From an uncultured Lachnospiraceae bacterium (lineage in GTDB: Bacteria; Bacillota; Clostridia; Lachnospirales; Lachnospiraceae): 20,137 nucleotides of DNA. The position numbers and the translations under genes are program-made. Below, piece by piece: positions 6,155 to 14,000 of the stretch; position 1 is the first letter of the stretch, and the number at the start of each line of letters is the position of its first letter. The notes below the pieces were generated by a model. That model worked only from the letters and a program-made list of their open reading frames with translations. It had not been told where the DNA came from and searched no databases. The DNA is taken from contig CAJUGG010000016.1 of the NCBI GenBank assembly GCA_910585995.1, positions 1-20,137 of the forward strand. Reading direction: 5' to 3'.

Positions 6155-7577
6155 CTACCGCTGTTCGTACTGTCCTTTTTCCAAACATGCCATGTCTGAG
6201 AGAGAATTGGAAAAAGACAGCGTACAGTGGAGGGGATTTGTACAAAAATTGACAGAACATGCGGAAGCTCTCAATCTTCGGGCGCTGATGGTAACTCCCT
6301 ATGGAGAAGCGCTGATCCATCCCTGGTACTTTAGCGGGCTGGCTGCTCTGAGTGCGCTTCCTGCGATGGATGCAGTGGGAGCACAGACTAATTTAAGCTT
6401 TTTGGTGGAAGAAGCGCTGGATGCCTATGAAGCACAAGGAGGGATCTGCCAGAAGCTGCATCTTTGGGCGACTTTTCATCCAGAGATGACTTCCGTGACA
6501 GAGTTTGTGAAAAAGTGTCAAAAAGTCCAGGAGAGGGGAGCCGTGATCTGCGCAGGGTCCGTAGGTGTACCAAAGCAGATCGAGCTGCTACAAAAACTCC
6601 GCAGGGAGTTGCCGGATGAGATCTATCTGTGGGTTAATCGGATGGACGGGTTAAAAAGACCTTATACTTTGGAGGAAAGAGAGGCATTTTCAGAGATCGA
6701 TCCATATTTTTTAAGAGAATTGTCACCTCCGGATGCAGCGGTCTTACAGTGTAAGGAGCGGTTATTTGCGGAAGGAAATGGGAGACTCCATACCTGCAAT
6801 ATCAGCCGGGATATAAAAATGTGTCAGGAGGAACTGTGGGAGAGTCAACATTGGCCAGAGCCTTTGTGTAGCCGCAAGGTATGTTCCTGTTATTTGGCGT
6901 ATGGAGGGCGAATGGATCTTTTCAATCAGGTGATCTTTGGCCCTTATCCTCTGTTTCGGGTGCCAAGGCGTCCCAAAGCCGTATTTTTGGACCTGGCTGG
7001 AACGATTCTAGATGAAGACGGCAGCATCTCTAAGAGTGTGCAGGCAGGGCTTAAGGGGCTTTGGAGAGATCAGATTCCGTTATTTCTGGCGACGACACTG
7101 CCTTATAAAGATGCAGTCAGAGCCTGCAAAAAGATCTGGTATCAGTTTCGGGGAGGGGTGTTTGCCGCGGGAGCGCATCTGGTGTTAAAAGAGGGGACGG
7201 CTGACAGGGAAAAAGTATATGAGATAGAAGAAGACATTCTTTCTGATCTGGAAAAGACAAGATCAAAGTATGGTTATCGGATCTTGTGTTATAAAATGGA
7301 AGGACAGGTATATAAAGTGACACTGCTTCGCAGCCGGCATCGGCTGTGGCATGCAGGGGAAGCAGAAGAATTGTCTCATAGATGGCATTTATCTGATTAT
7401 GGGATGCGTTATGTGATGGAGGGAGCATGCCTGCAACTGGTATCTGACAAGGCAGACAAAGCTTCGGGGGTCCGTACCCTGTGTGAATGGATGAAGATCT
7501 TGCCAGAGCAGGCCATTGCCTGGGGGGATTCAGCGGAAGACCAGGAGATGATGCGCCTGTGTAAGGGCATAAAGTAG
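6108..7577 (+). CDS. STM4011 family radical SAM protein fused to a C-terminal HAD-hydrolase domain
   Basis: A 489-residue two-domain protein. Residues about 1-285 are a radical SAM domain with C15, C19 and C22 in KSCNYRCSYCPFSKH. A second cysteine group (C230, C239, C254, C259, C261) may bind an auxiliary iron-sulfur cluster, as in SPASM-type enzymes (inference). Residues about 290-489 are a haloacid-dehalogenase domain of the Cof-like, C2-capped kind: D295 in VFLDLAGTIL is the nucleophile, LATT is motif II, K451 is motif III and D474/D478 in WGDSAEDQEMM are motif IV. The general acid two residues after D295 is Ala297 instead of Asp. The protein stops eleven residues after D478, so the usual last 40 or so HAD residues are missing. 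The start at 6108 has GGGAGG (6095-6100) seven bases upstream, inside the STM4012 gene; an alternative start at 6120 has no good site. I recall the ordinary family as the radical SAM part alone. Confidence 0.85.
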   Translation: MGGRMLLYRGNLKSCNYRCSYCPFSKHAMSERELEKDSVQWRGFVQKLTEHAEALNLRALMVTPYGEALIHPWYFSGLAALSALPAMDAVGAQTNLSFLVEEALDAYEAQGGICQKLHLWATFHPEMTSVTEFVKKCQKVQERGAVICAGSVGVPKQIELLQKLRRELPDEIYLWVNRMDGLKRPYTLEEREAFSEIDPYFLRELSPPDAAVLQCKERLFAEGNGRLHTCNISRDIKMCQEELWESQHWPEPLCSRKVCSCYLAYGGRMDLFNQVIFGPYPLFRVPRRPKAVFLDLAGTILDEDGSISKSVQAGLKGLWRDQIPLFLATTLPYKDAVRACKKIWYQFRGGVFAAGAHLVLKEGTADREKVYEIEEDILSDLEKTRSKYGYRILCYKMEGQVYKVTLLRSRHRLWHAGEAEELSHRWHLSDYGMRYVMEGACLQLVSDKADKASGVRTLCEWMKILPEQAIAWGDSAEDQEMMRLCKGIK

Positions 7578-7602
7578 ATGGAGACAGGGAGGAATATGGG
7601 CG

Positions 7603-8127
7603 ATGAAAGGCAATTGGACCATAAGAATCGTAAGGGAAGATGAAGCAGAGACCGTCTGTCAGGTGATACAAGAGGTCTATGACCAACTGGAAAATAAAGA
7701 ATTGTTTGCAACTTCCGATCTGGATTATATCAAGGCACATCTGGGAGCAGAAGGTTTTATGGTAGCTGCTTATGATTCACAGGGAAAGATGGTCGGGAAT
7801 TTTATGGTCCGCTATCCGATGGATGCCGAGGATAATCTGGGACGTGATCTAGGGATTCCCAAGGAGGAACTGCATAAAGTGGCACATATGGAATCCGCAG
7901 TGGTGCTGCCTGAGTACAGAGGGAATCATCTGCAGGCCTGGATGCTTCAATATGCAGAACATATGATCGATCAAGAGAAATATATCTATTTTATGGCAAC
8001 GGTGTCTCCGGATAATCCGGCAAGTTATCGGTCACTGGAGGCGAATGGATACCAGATGATGATGACCAAAGAAAAATATGGAGGTATGCTTCGGAGAATT
8101 TATTGTAAGAAGGTGACACTTCCTTAG
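7603..8127 (+). CDS. GNAT family N-acetyltransferase
   Basis: A 174-residue acetyltransferase of the GNAT fold, using acetyl-CoA to acylate an amine. It begins with TIRIVREDEAETV, has the acetyl-CoA-binding strand and loop VAHMESAVVLPEYRGNHLQ (an imperfect Q/RxxGxG/A motif) and ends with TVSPDNPASYRSLEANGYQ, the classic Asn-Ser-Glu-Gly signature of motif B. It lies 25 bases after the radical SAM-HAD gene, with no terminator between, so it is probably the last gene of the STM401x operon. AGGGAGG lies about ten bases upstream of the ATG; an ATG at 7596 is in another frame. Its substrate is not known. It may finish or protect the product of the pathway, but a simple passenger gene is also possible, since GNAT genes turn up in many operons. 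Confidence 0.85.
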   Translation: MKGNWTIRIVREDEAETVCQVIQEVYDQLENKELFATSDLDYIKAHLGAEGFMVAAYDSQGKMVGNFMVRYPMDAEDNLGRDLGIPKEELHKVAHMESAVVLPEYRGNHLQAWMLQYAEHMIDQEKYIYFMATVSPDNPASYRSLEANGYQMMMTKEKYGGMLRRIYCKKVTLP

Positions 8128-8135
8128 AGAAAGTC

Positions 8136-8164
8136 TTGCCAGATGGAGTGTAATTCGCTATACT
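8136..8164 (+). promoter_or_regulatory. Sigma-A promoter for the sirtuin-like/hisH/hisF unit
   Basis: TTGCCA (8136-8141), a 17-base spacer and TATACT (8159-8164) fill the 62-base gap between the GNAT gene and the next start at 8190. No terminator is seen between the GNAT stop and this promoter, so readthrough from the STM401x operon would add to it. Confidence 0.68.
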
Positions 8165-8189
8165 GAGTATGGACAGAGAGGATGGAGAT

Positions 8190-8675
8190 ATGACATACAT
8201 AGAGATAGTGGAGAAAATACGTACAGCCAATCTGGTATTGGTAGGATTGGGAGAGAGCCTAAGCGGAGACCTGGAACATTTTTACAGTCGTCTGGCAGTT
8301 CTTCTAAAAGACAAAGACTATTTTATAGTGACATTAAAAGAGCGGTCCGCACTGGAACAGGCGGGGCTTTTGCCGGAACAGATTGTGTCTCCTTTGGAAG
8401 AGGGAGAGGACAGCAAGAGTTGGGAGAGATATCTGCACTGGCTGGGATTTACGCTGAATCAGAAGCTGTGCATCGTGGAATTGGGAGTGGGCTTTTTGCA
8501 TCCTTCTTTGATTCGTTTTCCATTTGAAAAGACCTGTTATTTTAACCAAAAATCCATCTTGATCCGGATACATGAGACGTTTTGGCAGCTGTCTGCGGAG
8601 ATCGCAAAGCGCGGGACAGCTATACAGGAAGATCCTGTGTTATTTTTGACATCGGGCGAGGAGGCAGAACGATGA
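8190..8675 (+). CDS. Short, degenerate sirtuin (SIR2)-like protein
   Basis: A 161-residue protein that I read as a cut-down SIR2-like domain. LVLVGLGESLSG corresponds to the Rossmann NAD-binding start (GAGxSxxSG type), LKDKDYFIVTLKERSALEQA to the strand that normally ends in the TTNxDxxFxxAG motif, and IVELGVGFLHPSLIRFPFEK to the C-terminal ELGVGxNTPxxIxxPF motif of bacterial SIR2-like proteins. The catalytic Asn-Asp and His region and the four-Cys zinc ribbon are absent, and the usual length is about 280. It is thus unlikely to be a deacetylase; an NAD(H)- or nucleotide-sensing role is guesswork. The start at 8190 follows GAGAGGA by seven bases; the ATG at 8169 has no ribosome site. The stop overlaps hisH (ATGA), so the two are translated together. 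Confidence is high that it is a gene and moderate on the family. Confidence 0.62.
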   Translation: MTYIEIVEKIRTANLVLVGLGESLSGDLEHFYSRLAVLLKDKDYFIVTLKERSALEQAGLLPEQIVSPLEEGEDSKSWERYLHWLGFTLNQKLCIVELGVGFLHPSLIRFPFEKTCYFNQKSILIRIHETFWQLSAEIAKRGTAIQEDPVLFLTSGEEAER

Positions 8676-9277
8676 TCGCGATCATTGACTATGATGCAGG
8701 CAATATTAAAAGTGTAGAGAAGGCACTGCAAAGTCTGGGGCAGGACGTATGTATTACCAGAGACCGTAAGGCGCTGCTTAAAGCAGAGAAGGTGATTCTT
8801 CCGGGCGTCGGGGCATTTGGAGATGCCATGAGTCATCTGAGAGAATATGGCCTGGTGGAGATTATACAGGAGATTGTGGATAAGAAGACACCATTTCTTG
8901 GGATCTGCATGGGGCTGCAGCTTTTATTTGAACGAAGTGAGGAAGCTCCGGGTGTTGAAGGACTGGGGATCTTAGAAGGAGAGATTCTAAGGATTCCGGA
9001 CGAGGAAGGGCTTAAGATTCCGCATATGGGTTGGAATCAGCTGACGCTTCAGCATGAGGGGAGACTTTTTCAGGGACTGACAGGAGAACCCTATGTCTAT
9101 TTTGTCCATTCTTATTATTTGAAGGCAAAGGATGCGCAGATTGTAAAAGCAACTACCCAATATGGTGTCACGATTCACGCTTCTGTAGAGAAGGACAATC
9201 TGTTTGCCTGCCAGTTTCATCCGGAGAAAAGCAGCGATACAGGGCTTCAGATATTAAAAAATTTTGCAGGGATCTAG
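8672..9277 (+). CDS. hisH: Imidazole glycerol phosphate synthase, glutamine amidotransferase subunit HisH
   Basis: HisH (201 residues) hydrolyses glutamine and passes ammonia to HisF, which uses it to form imidazole glycerol phosphate and AICAR in histidine synthesis. The class I amidotransferase triad is complete: C79 in GICMGLQ, and H183 and E185 in CQFHPEKSS. PGVGAFGDAM near residue 50 is the oxyanion-side loop typical of HisH. The start at 8672 overlaps the upstream stop (ATGA) and is preceded by GAGGAGG at good spacing, whereas the longer reading frame from 8582 lies inside the neighbouring gene. hisF follows after 13 bases, so the two subunits are made together. Confidence 0.96.
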   Translation: MIAIIDYDAGNIKSVEKALQSLGQDVCITRDRKALLKAEKVILPGVGAFGDAMSHLREYGLVEIIQEIVDKKTPFLGICMGLQLLFERSEEAPGVEGLGILEGEILRIPDEEGLKIPHMGWNQLTLQHEGRLFQGLTGEPYVYFVHSYYLKAKDAQIVKATTQYGVTIHASVEKDNLFACQFHPEKSSDTGLQILKNFAGI

Positions 9278-9290
9278 GAGGAGAAGACAG

Positions 9291-10052
9291 ATGTTGACAA
9301 AGAGGATCATTCCCTGCTTGGACGTCCACAATGGGCGGGTGGTAAAAGGGGTTAATTTTGTAGATCTCAGAGACGCAGGAGATCCGGTGGAGATCGCAGC
9401 CGCTTATGATAAAGCAGGGGCAGATGAGGTGGTCTTTCTGGATATTACGGCTTCTTCCGATGCCAGAAACACCGTGGTCGATATGGTGCGCCGGGTGGCG
9501 CAGAATGTATTTATTCCGTTTACGGTAGGAGGAGGAATACGTACCGTAGAGGATTTTAAAGCATTGCTTCGGGAAGGCGCAGACAAGATCTCGGTAAATA
9601 CGGCAGCGATTATGCGGCCAGAGCTGATCAGCGAAGCGGCTGAAAAGTTTGGAAGTCAGTGTGTGGTGGTGGCGATTGATGCCAAGAGAAGGCCGGACGG
9701 CAGCGGATGGAATATCTATAAAAACGGAGGCCGTGTGGATATGGGGATCGATGCCGTAGAGTGGGCCGTGAAAGCATGCAGGCTGGGAGCCGGCGAGATC
9801 TTGCTGACCAGTATGGACTGTGACGGCACAAAAGCGGGATACGATATCGAGCTGACTCGTACGATTGCAGAGCAGGTCTCTGTTCCTGTGATCGCATCCG
9901 GAGGAGCAGGGACACTGGAGCATTTTAAGGATGCTTTGACAGAGGGAAAAGCAGATGCGGCTTTGGCAGCTTCTTTGTTTCATTACAAAGAGCTGGAGAT
10001 TTGCCAGGTAAAGGCATATTTACAAAAACACCAGATTCCGGTGCGCTTGTAA
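9291..10052 (+). CDS. hisF: Imidazole glycerol phosphate synthase, cyclase subunit HisF
   Basis: HisF (253 residues) is the TIM-barrel cyclase partner of HisH. D11 in IIPCLDVHNGRVVKG and D130 in VVVAIDAKR are the two catalytic aspartates. The phosphate-binding strands TVGGGIRT, LLTSMDCDGTKAGYD and VIASGGAGT are all present, so it should be active. Length is normal. The start at 9291 follows AGGAGGAG by about six bases; the frame is open back to 9264 but that part overlaps hisH. No hisA, hisI or other his gene is adjacent, so the remaining pathway must lie elsewhere. No terminator is evident in the 65 bases before ung. Confidence 0.96.
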   Translation: MLTKRIIPCLDVHNGRVVKGVNFVDLRDAGDPVEIAAAYDKAGADEVVFLDITASSDARNTVVDMVRRVAQNVFIPFTVGGGIRTVEDFKALLREGADKISVNTAAIMRPELISEAAEKFGSQCVVVAIDAKRRPDGSGWNIYKNGGRVDMGIDAVEWAVKACRLGAGEILLTSMDCDGTKAGYDIELTRTIAEQVSVPVIASGGAGTLEHFKDALTEGKADAALAASLFHYKELEICQVKAYLQKHQIPVRL

Positions 10053-10074
10053 GGGACAAAAGATAAGGAAAATC

Positions 10075-10090
10075 TGTGACAGCAGTCACA
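10075..10090. promoter_or_regulatory. CRP-type palindrome TGTGA-N6-TCACA upstream of ung
   Basis: TGTGACAGCAGTCACA is a perfect 16-base palindrome matching the CRP consensus TGTGA-N6-TCACA, 28 bases upstream of the ung start. It could bind a CRP/FNR-family regulator. It can also be read as a six-pair hairpin with a four-base loop, without a T run, so it is not a normal terminator. An AT-rich TATAAG (10094-10099) lies just downstream. Confidence 0.4.
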
Positions 10091-10117
10091 AAATATAAGG
10101 TACAAGGAGAGAAGACT

Positions 10118-10792
10118 ATGGGAATGATTCAGAATGACTGGTTAGAGCCATTGAAGCCAGAGTTCAAAAAACCTTACTATGAAAAATTGTATGCAACGGT
10201 AAAAGAAGAGTACAATACCCGACTGATCTTTCCGCCGGCGGACGATATTTTTAATGCGTTTGATTTTACGCCGCTGTCGCAGGTGAAGGTCGTGATCTTG
10301 GGACAGGACCCATATCATGGAGACGGACAGGCACACGGACTTTGTTTTTCTGTAAAACCCGATGTGGATGTTCCGCCGTCACTGGTCAATATCTATAAAG
10401 AGCTGCAGAGTGATCTGGGCTGCTATATTCCAAATCATGGCTATCTGGAGAAATGGGCGAAACAAGGAGTATTGCTGTTAAATACGGTGCTGACAGTACG
10501 CGCGCATCAGGCAAACTCTCATCGCGGGATTGGCTGGGAAGAATTTACAGATGCGGCGATCCGCATACTGAATGAACAAGACAGACCTATTGTATTTTTA
10601 CTGTGGGGCAAACCTGCTCAATCGAAAAAATCGATGCTTCATAACCCCAAACATCTGATCCTGACAGCACCACATCCAAGTCCGCTGTCGGCACATAGAG
10701 GATTTTTCGGGTGTAAACATTTCAGCCAGACAAATGCCTTTTTGAAAGAAAATGGGATGAAGGAAATTGACTGGCAGATTGAAAACAGATAA
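10118..10792 (+). CDS. ung: Uracil-DNA glycosylase, family 1
   Basis: Ung (224 residues) removes uracil from DNA, starting base-excision repair. All family 1 motifs are present: D64 and H67 in VILGQDPYHGDGQAHGL (water-activating loop), LLLNTVLTVRAHQANSH, FLLWG, and H186 in HPSPLSAHRGFFG (the minor-groove loop with catalytic His). The start at 10118 follows AAGGAGA by seven bases; an upstream ATG at 10076 in the same frame lacks a ribosome site and would run through the palindrome at 10075-10090. It follows hisF by 65 bases and may share its transcript. Immediately after its stop begins the large palindrome. Confidence 0.97.
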   Translation: MGMIQNDWLEPLKPEFKKPYYEKLYATVKEEYNTRLIFPPADDIFNAFDFTPLSQVKVVILGQDPYHGDGQAHGLCFSVKPDVDVPPSLVNIYKELQSDLGCYIPNHGYLEKWAKQGVLLLNTVLTVRAHQANSHRGIGWEEFTDAAIRILNEQDRPIVFLLWGKPAQSKKSMLHNPKHLILTAPHPSPLSAHRGFFGCKHFSQTNAFLKENGMKEIDWQIENR

Positions 10793-11080
10793 GAGGGACG
10801 GGAGCGCCGCAAGCCGGGCCTGGGGGACTGGGACTGGAGGCTGCCACAGTTGGGGGCGGCCTGACTCGACAAATGTCTGCATAGAGTGTATCGGACAGTC
10901 TAACGATTTTGTGCGCCACATTCGGACACGAGTGTCCGCCTGTGGCGTACAAAATCGCCAGACTGTCCGCTCCAATCTACACAGCACTATTTGTGCGAGT
11001 CAGGCCGCCCCCAACTGTGGCAGCCTCCAGTCCCAGTCCTCCAGGCCCGCCTTGCGGTTGCTCCGTCACTCACGCCTCTT
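10793..11080. repeat. Large imperfect palindrome (about 275 bp) between convergent genes
   Basis: Nearly the whole gap between ung and the minus-strand gene folds on itself. Bases 10807-10868 pair with 10996-11057 with 60 of 62 matches, including a perfect 44-bp arm (10825-10868 with 10996-11039). The inner parts (10869-10929 and 10932-10995) also pair, with scattered mismatches and a 3-base length difference, down to a tip CGGACAC-GA-GTGTCCG (10923-10938). Weaker pairing reaches outward to AAGAGG/CCTCTT. There is no T run, so it is not a textbook terminator, but the transcript from either side would form a very long hairpin. Open frames here are by-products of the palindrome. A MITE-like or other dispersed intergenic repeat is plausible; a related short hairpin lies at 16430-16469. 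Confidence 0.92.
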
Positions 11081-14000
11081 TCCTACGCTCTGCAGGTTTG
11101 TCTAAGTTTTTGAAAGCCGTACTAAGCATCAATTTAATCCGATTAAGCTGATTCACCTCGCTCGCCCCCGGATCATAATCAATCGCTACGATATTAGCCC
11201 CCGGATGACGTTTCCGCAGTTCTTTGATCACTCCTTTGCCCACAATATGATTCGGCAGGCAGGCAAACGGCTGCGTACAGATGATGTTGGAAGTCCCACC
11301 TTCCATCAGCTCCAGCATCTCCGCAGTTAAAAACCATCCCTCTCCCGTCTGGTTGCCCAGAGAGACGATCTCCTCTGCCATCTTGGCCATATGGTCAATA
11401 TTGGAAGCAGGAGAAAAGTGTACGCTTCTCTTTAGCGCTTTGTTGGCAGGGGCACGGAAAAATTCCAGCGCGCGGATGCCGAGACGTCCCATGTAAGCGG
11501 AAAATCTCTTTTTCCCCAGATACTGCGCCCGAAATTCTGTATTTTTAAAGCAGTAGAGTAAAAAATCCATCAGATCCGGTACGACGGCTTCTGCACCTTC
11601 TTCTTCTAAGAGATCCACCAGCCCATTGTTGGCGGATGGAGAAAATTTCACCAGGATCTCTCCAACAATCCCCACTTTAGGCTTTATTTCATTGTTGACC
11701 AGGATATGGTCAAAGGTATCTACGATCTCATTGCACAGCCGTTTAAAACTGCTGAAGCTTGGACGTCTTTTTAACAGAAAGGCTTTGCAGCGCCGGTTCA
11801 GGCGCTCATAGGTCTTATTGGCTTCTCCTTTGGACAGCTCGTAGGGGCGGGTATGGTAGAGGAGACGCATAAATAAGTCTCCGAACACCAGTGCGTAGAT
11901 CCCTTTTAACAGCATCTCCGGTGTGAATTTAAATCCTGGATTTTTCTCCAGACCGCTTAGGTTGATAGAGATCACAGGAATATCAGGATAACCGGCTTTT
12001 TCGAGCGCGCGGCGGATAAATCCAATATAGTTGCTGGCCCGGCAGCCGCCTCCGGTCTGGGAGATCAGGATAGCAGTCTTCGTAAGGTCATAAGTTCCAG
12101 AGAGGACGGCTTCCATAATCTGTCCGATGACGAGTAAGGAAGGATAGCAGGCGTCATTATTGACATATTTTAGTCCCAGATCCACGGCTTGTTTTCCGGC
12201 TTTGGGAAGGACGCGAATCTTATAGCCGCAGGAACAAAATGCCGCTTCTAATAAGTTAAAATGAATCGGTGACATATCCGGACAAAGGATGGTATAGTTT
12301 TTACGCATCTCTTCGGTGAAAACTACTCGCTTATAGGCAGAAGAGACGATCTTGCGGGATTCTTTTTTCTTTTCCCTCACACGAATCGCGGACAACAGAG
12401 AGCGGATGCGGATACGTGCAGCGCCTAAGTTGCTGATCTCATCGATCTTTAAGCAGGTGTAGATCTTGCCGGAGTTGCTTAAGATCTCGTTGACCTGGTC
12501 GGTGGTGACAGCGTCTAAGCCGCATCCAAAGGAATTGAGCTGGATCAGATCCAGATCTTCCCTGGTCTTGACATAGTTGGCAGCGGCATACAGCCGGGAG
12601 TGATACGTCCATTGGTCCATTACGCGCAGCGGACGTTCTTCTGTCTGTAAATGAGAGATGCTGTCTTCTGTCAGCACCGCCATCCCATAACTGTTGATCA
12701 GTTCCGGGATTCCGTGGTTGATCTCTTTGTCAATGTGATAAGGTCTTCCGGCTAAGACAATCCCATGGGTGTGTGTCTCTTCCATCCATCGGAGTGTCTC
12801 TTCGCCTTTTTGACAGATATCTTCTCTGGCTTTTTTAAGCTCTTTCCATGCAGCCTCTGCGGCCTCTTTGATCTCTGCCGCAGTCATATCTTTTTCCCCT
12901 TGAAACTCTTCGATCAGGCGCTGGGTTAAGATCTCCAGACTTTCAAAACTTAAAAATGGATTGCGAAAATCATAGCGTTCAGAAGCAAGTTCCTCCATAT
13001 TGTTTTTGATATTCTCAGCATAGGAGGTGACAATCGGGCAGTTATAGTGGTTGTTGGCATCTTGAAATTCCTGCCGTTCATAAGGGACACAAGGGTAAAA
13101 GATAAATGAAATATTGTGCTGCAACAACCATTTGACATGCCCGTGGGCTAACTTGGCAGGGTAACATTCTGATTCGCTGGGAATGGATTCTATGCCCTGC
13201 TCATATAATTCATGGGTGGATTCCGGAGAAAGGACCACCCGATAGTGCAGTCTGGTAAAAAAGGTAAACCAAAATGGATAATTTTCATAGAGATTTAATA
13301 CCCGTGGGATCCCTACTAGCCCGCGAGCGGCTTCTGTCTCTGGAAGAGATGTGTAAGAGAACAAACGTTTGTTCTTATAAGCAAACAGATTTGGTGCCGT
13401 TTGTTCTTTTTTCTCTTTACCCAACCCCCGTTCACAGCGGTTGCCGGAGATAAAACGTCTGCCGCCGGAGAATTTATTGATGGTCAGGCGGCAGTTATTG
13501 GTACAGCCATGGCATTTGGTCATGGAAGTGGAGTAGGTCAGAGCTTCCATCTGGTCTCTGGAAAGCATGGTAGTCTGCTGCCCTTCATAGCGCTCTCTGG
13601 CGATCAGTGCAGCGCCAAAAGCGCCCATGATACCTGCGATATCAGGACGGATCACTTCACAGTCTGCGATCTTTTCCAAGCTTCTAAGGACTGCATTGTT
13701 GTAGAAGGTGCCTCCCTGTACGACGATATGCTGCCCAAGGGAGGAGGCATCTGAGACCTTGATCACTTTAAATAAGGCATTTTTAATGACAGAATAGGCC
13801 AGTCCCGCAGAGATATCATCCACGCCGGCTCCTTCTTTTTGCGCCTGTTTGACGCGGGAGTTCATAAATACCGTACAGCGGGTTCCTAAATCAATCGGAT
13901 TTTTGGCAAACAGAGCCGACTTGGCAAAATCCTGGATAGACAGATTCAGAGATTTGGCAAACGTCTCGATAAAGGAGCCGCAGCCGGAAGAGCAGGCTTC

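Noticed and set aside
7596..7602. Start of the GNAT gene at the ATG 7596.
   Set aside because: That ATG is in a different frame, which closes quickly. The GNAT frame begins at 7603.
10825..11039. Insertion sequence terminal repeats.
   Set aside because: There is no room for a transposase: the arms are separated by only 127 bases, which themselves pair. A non-coding MITE-like repeat is still possible.
10598..11151. Several open reading frames on both strands in the ung downstream region (for example 10767-11105 plus and 10598-10987 minus).
   Set aside because: They lie over the large palindrome and the ung 3' end. Their products are repetitive mirror readings of each other, have no ribosome site and resemble no family.
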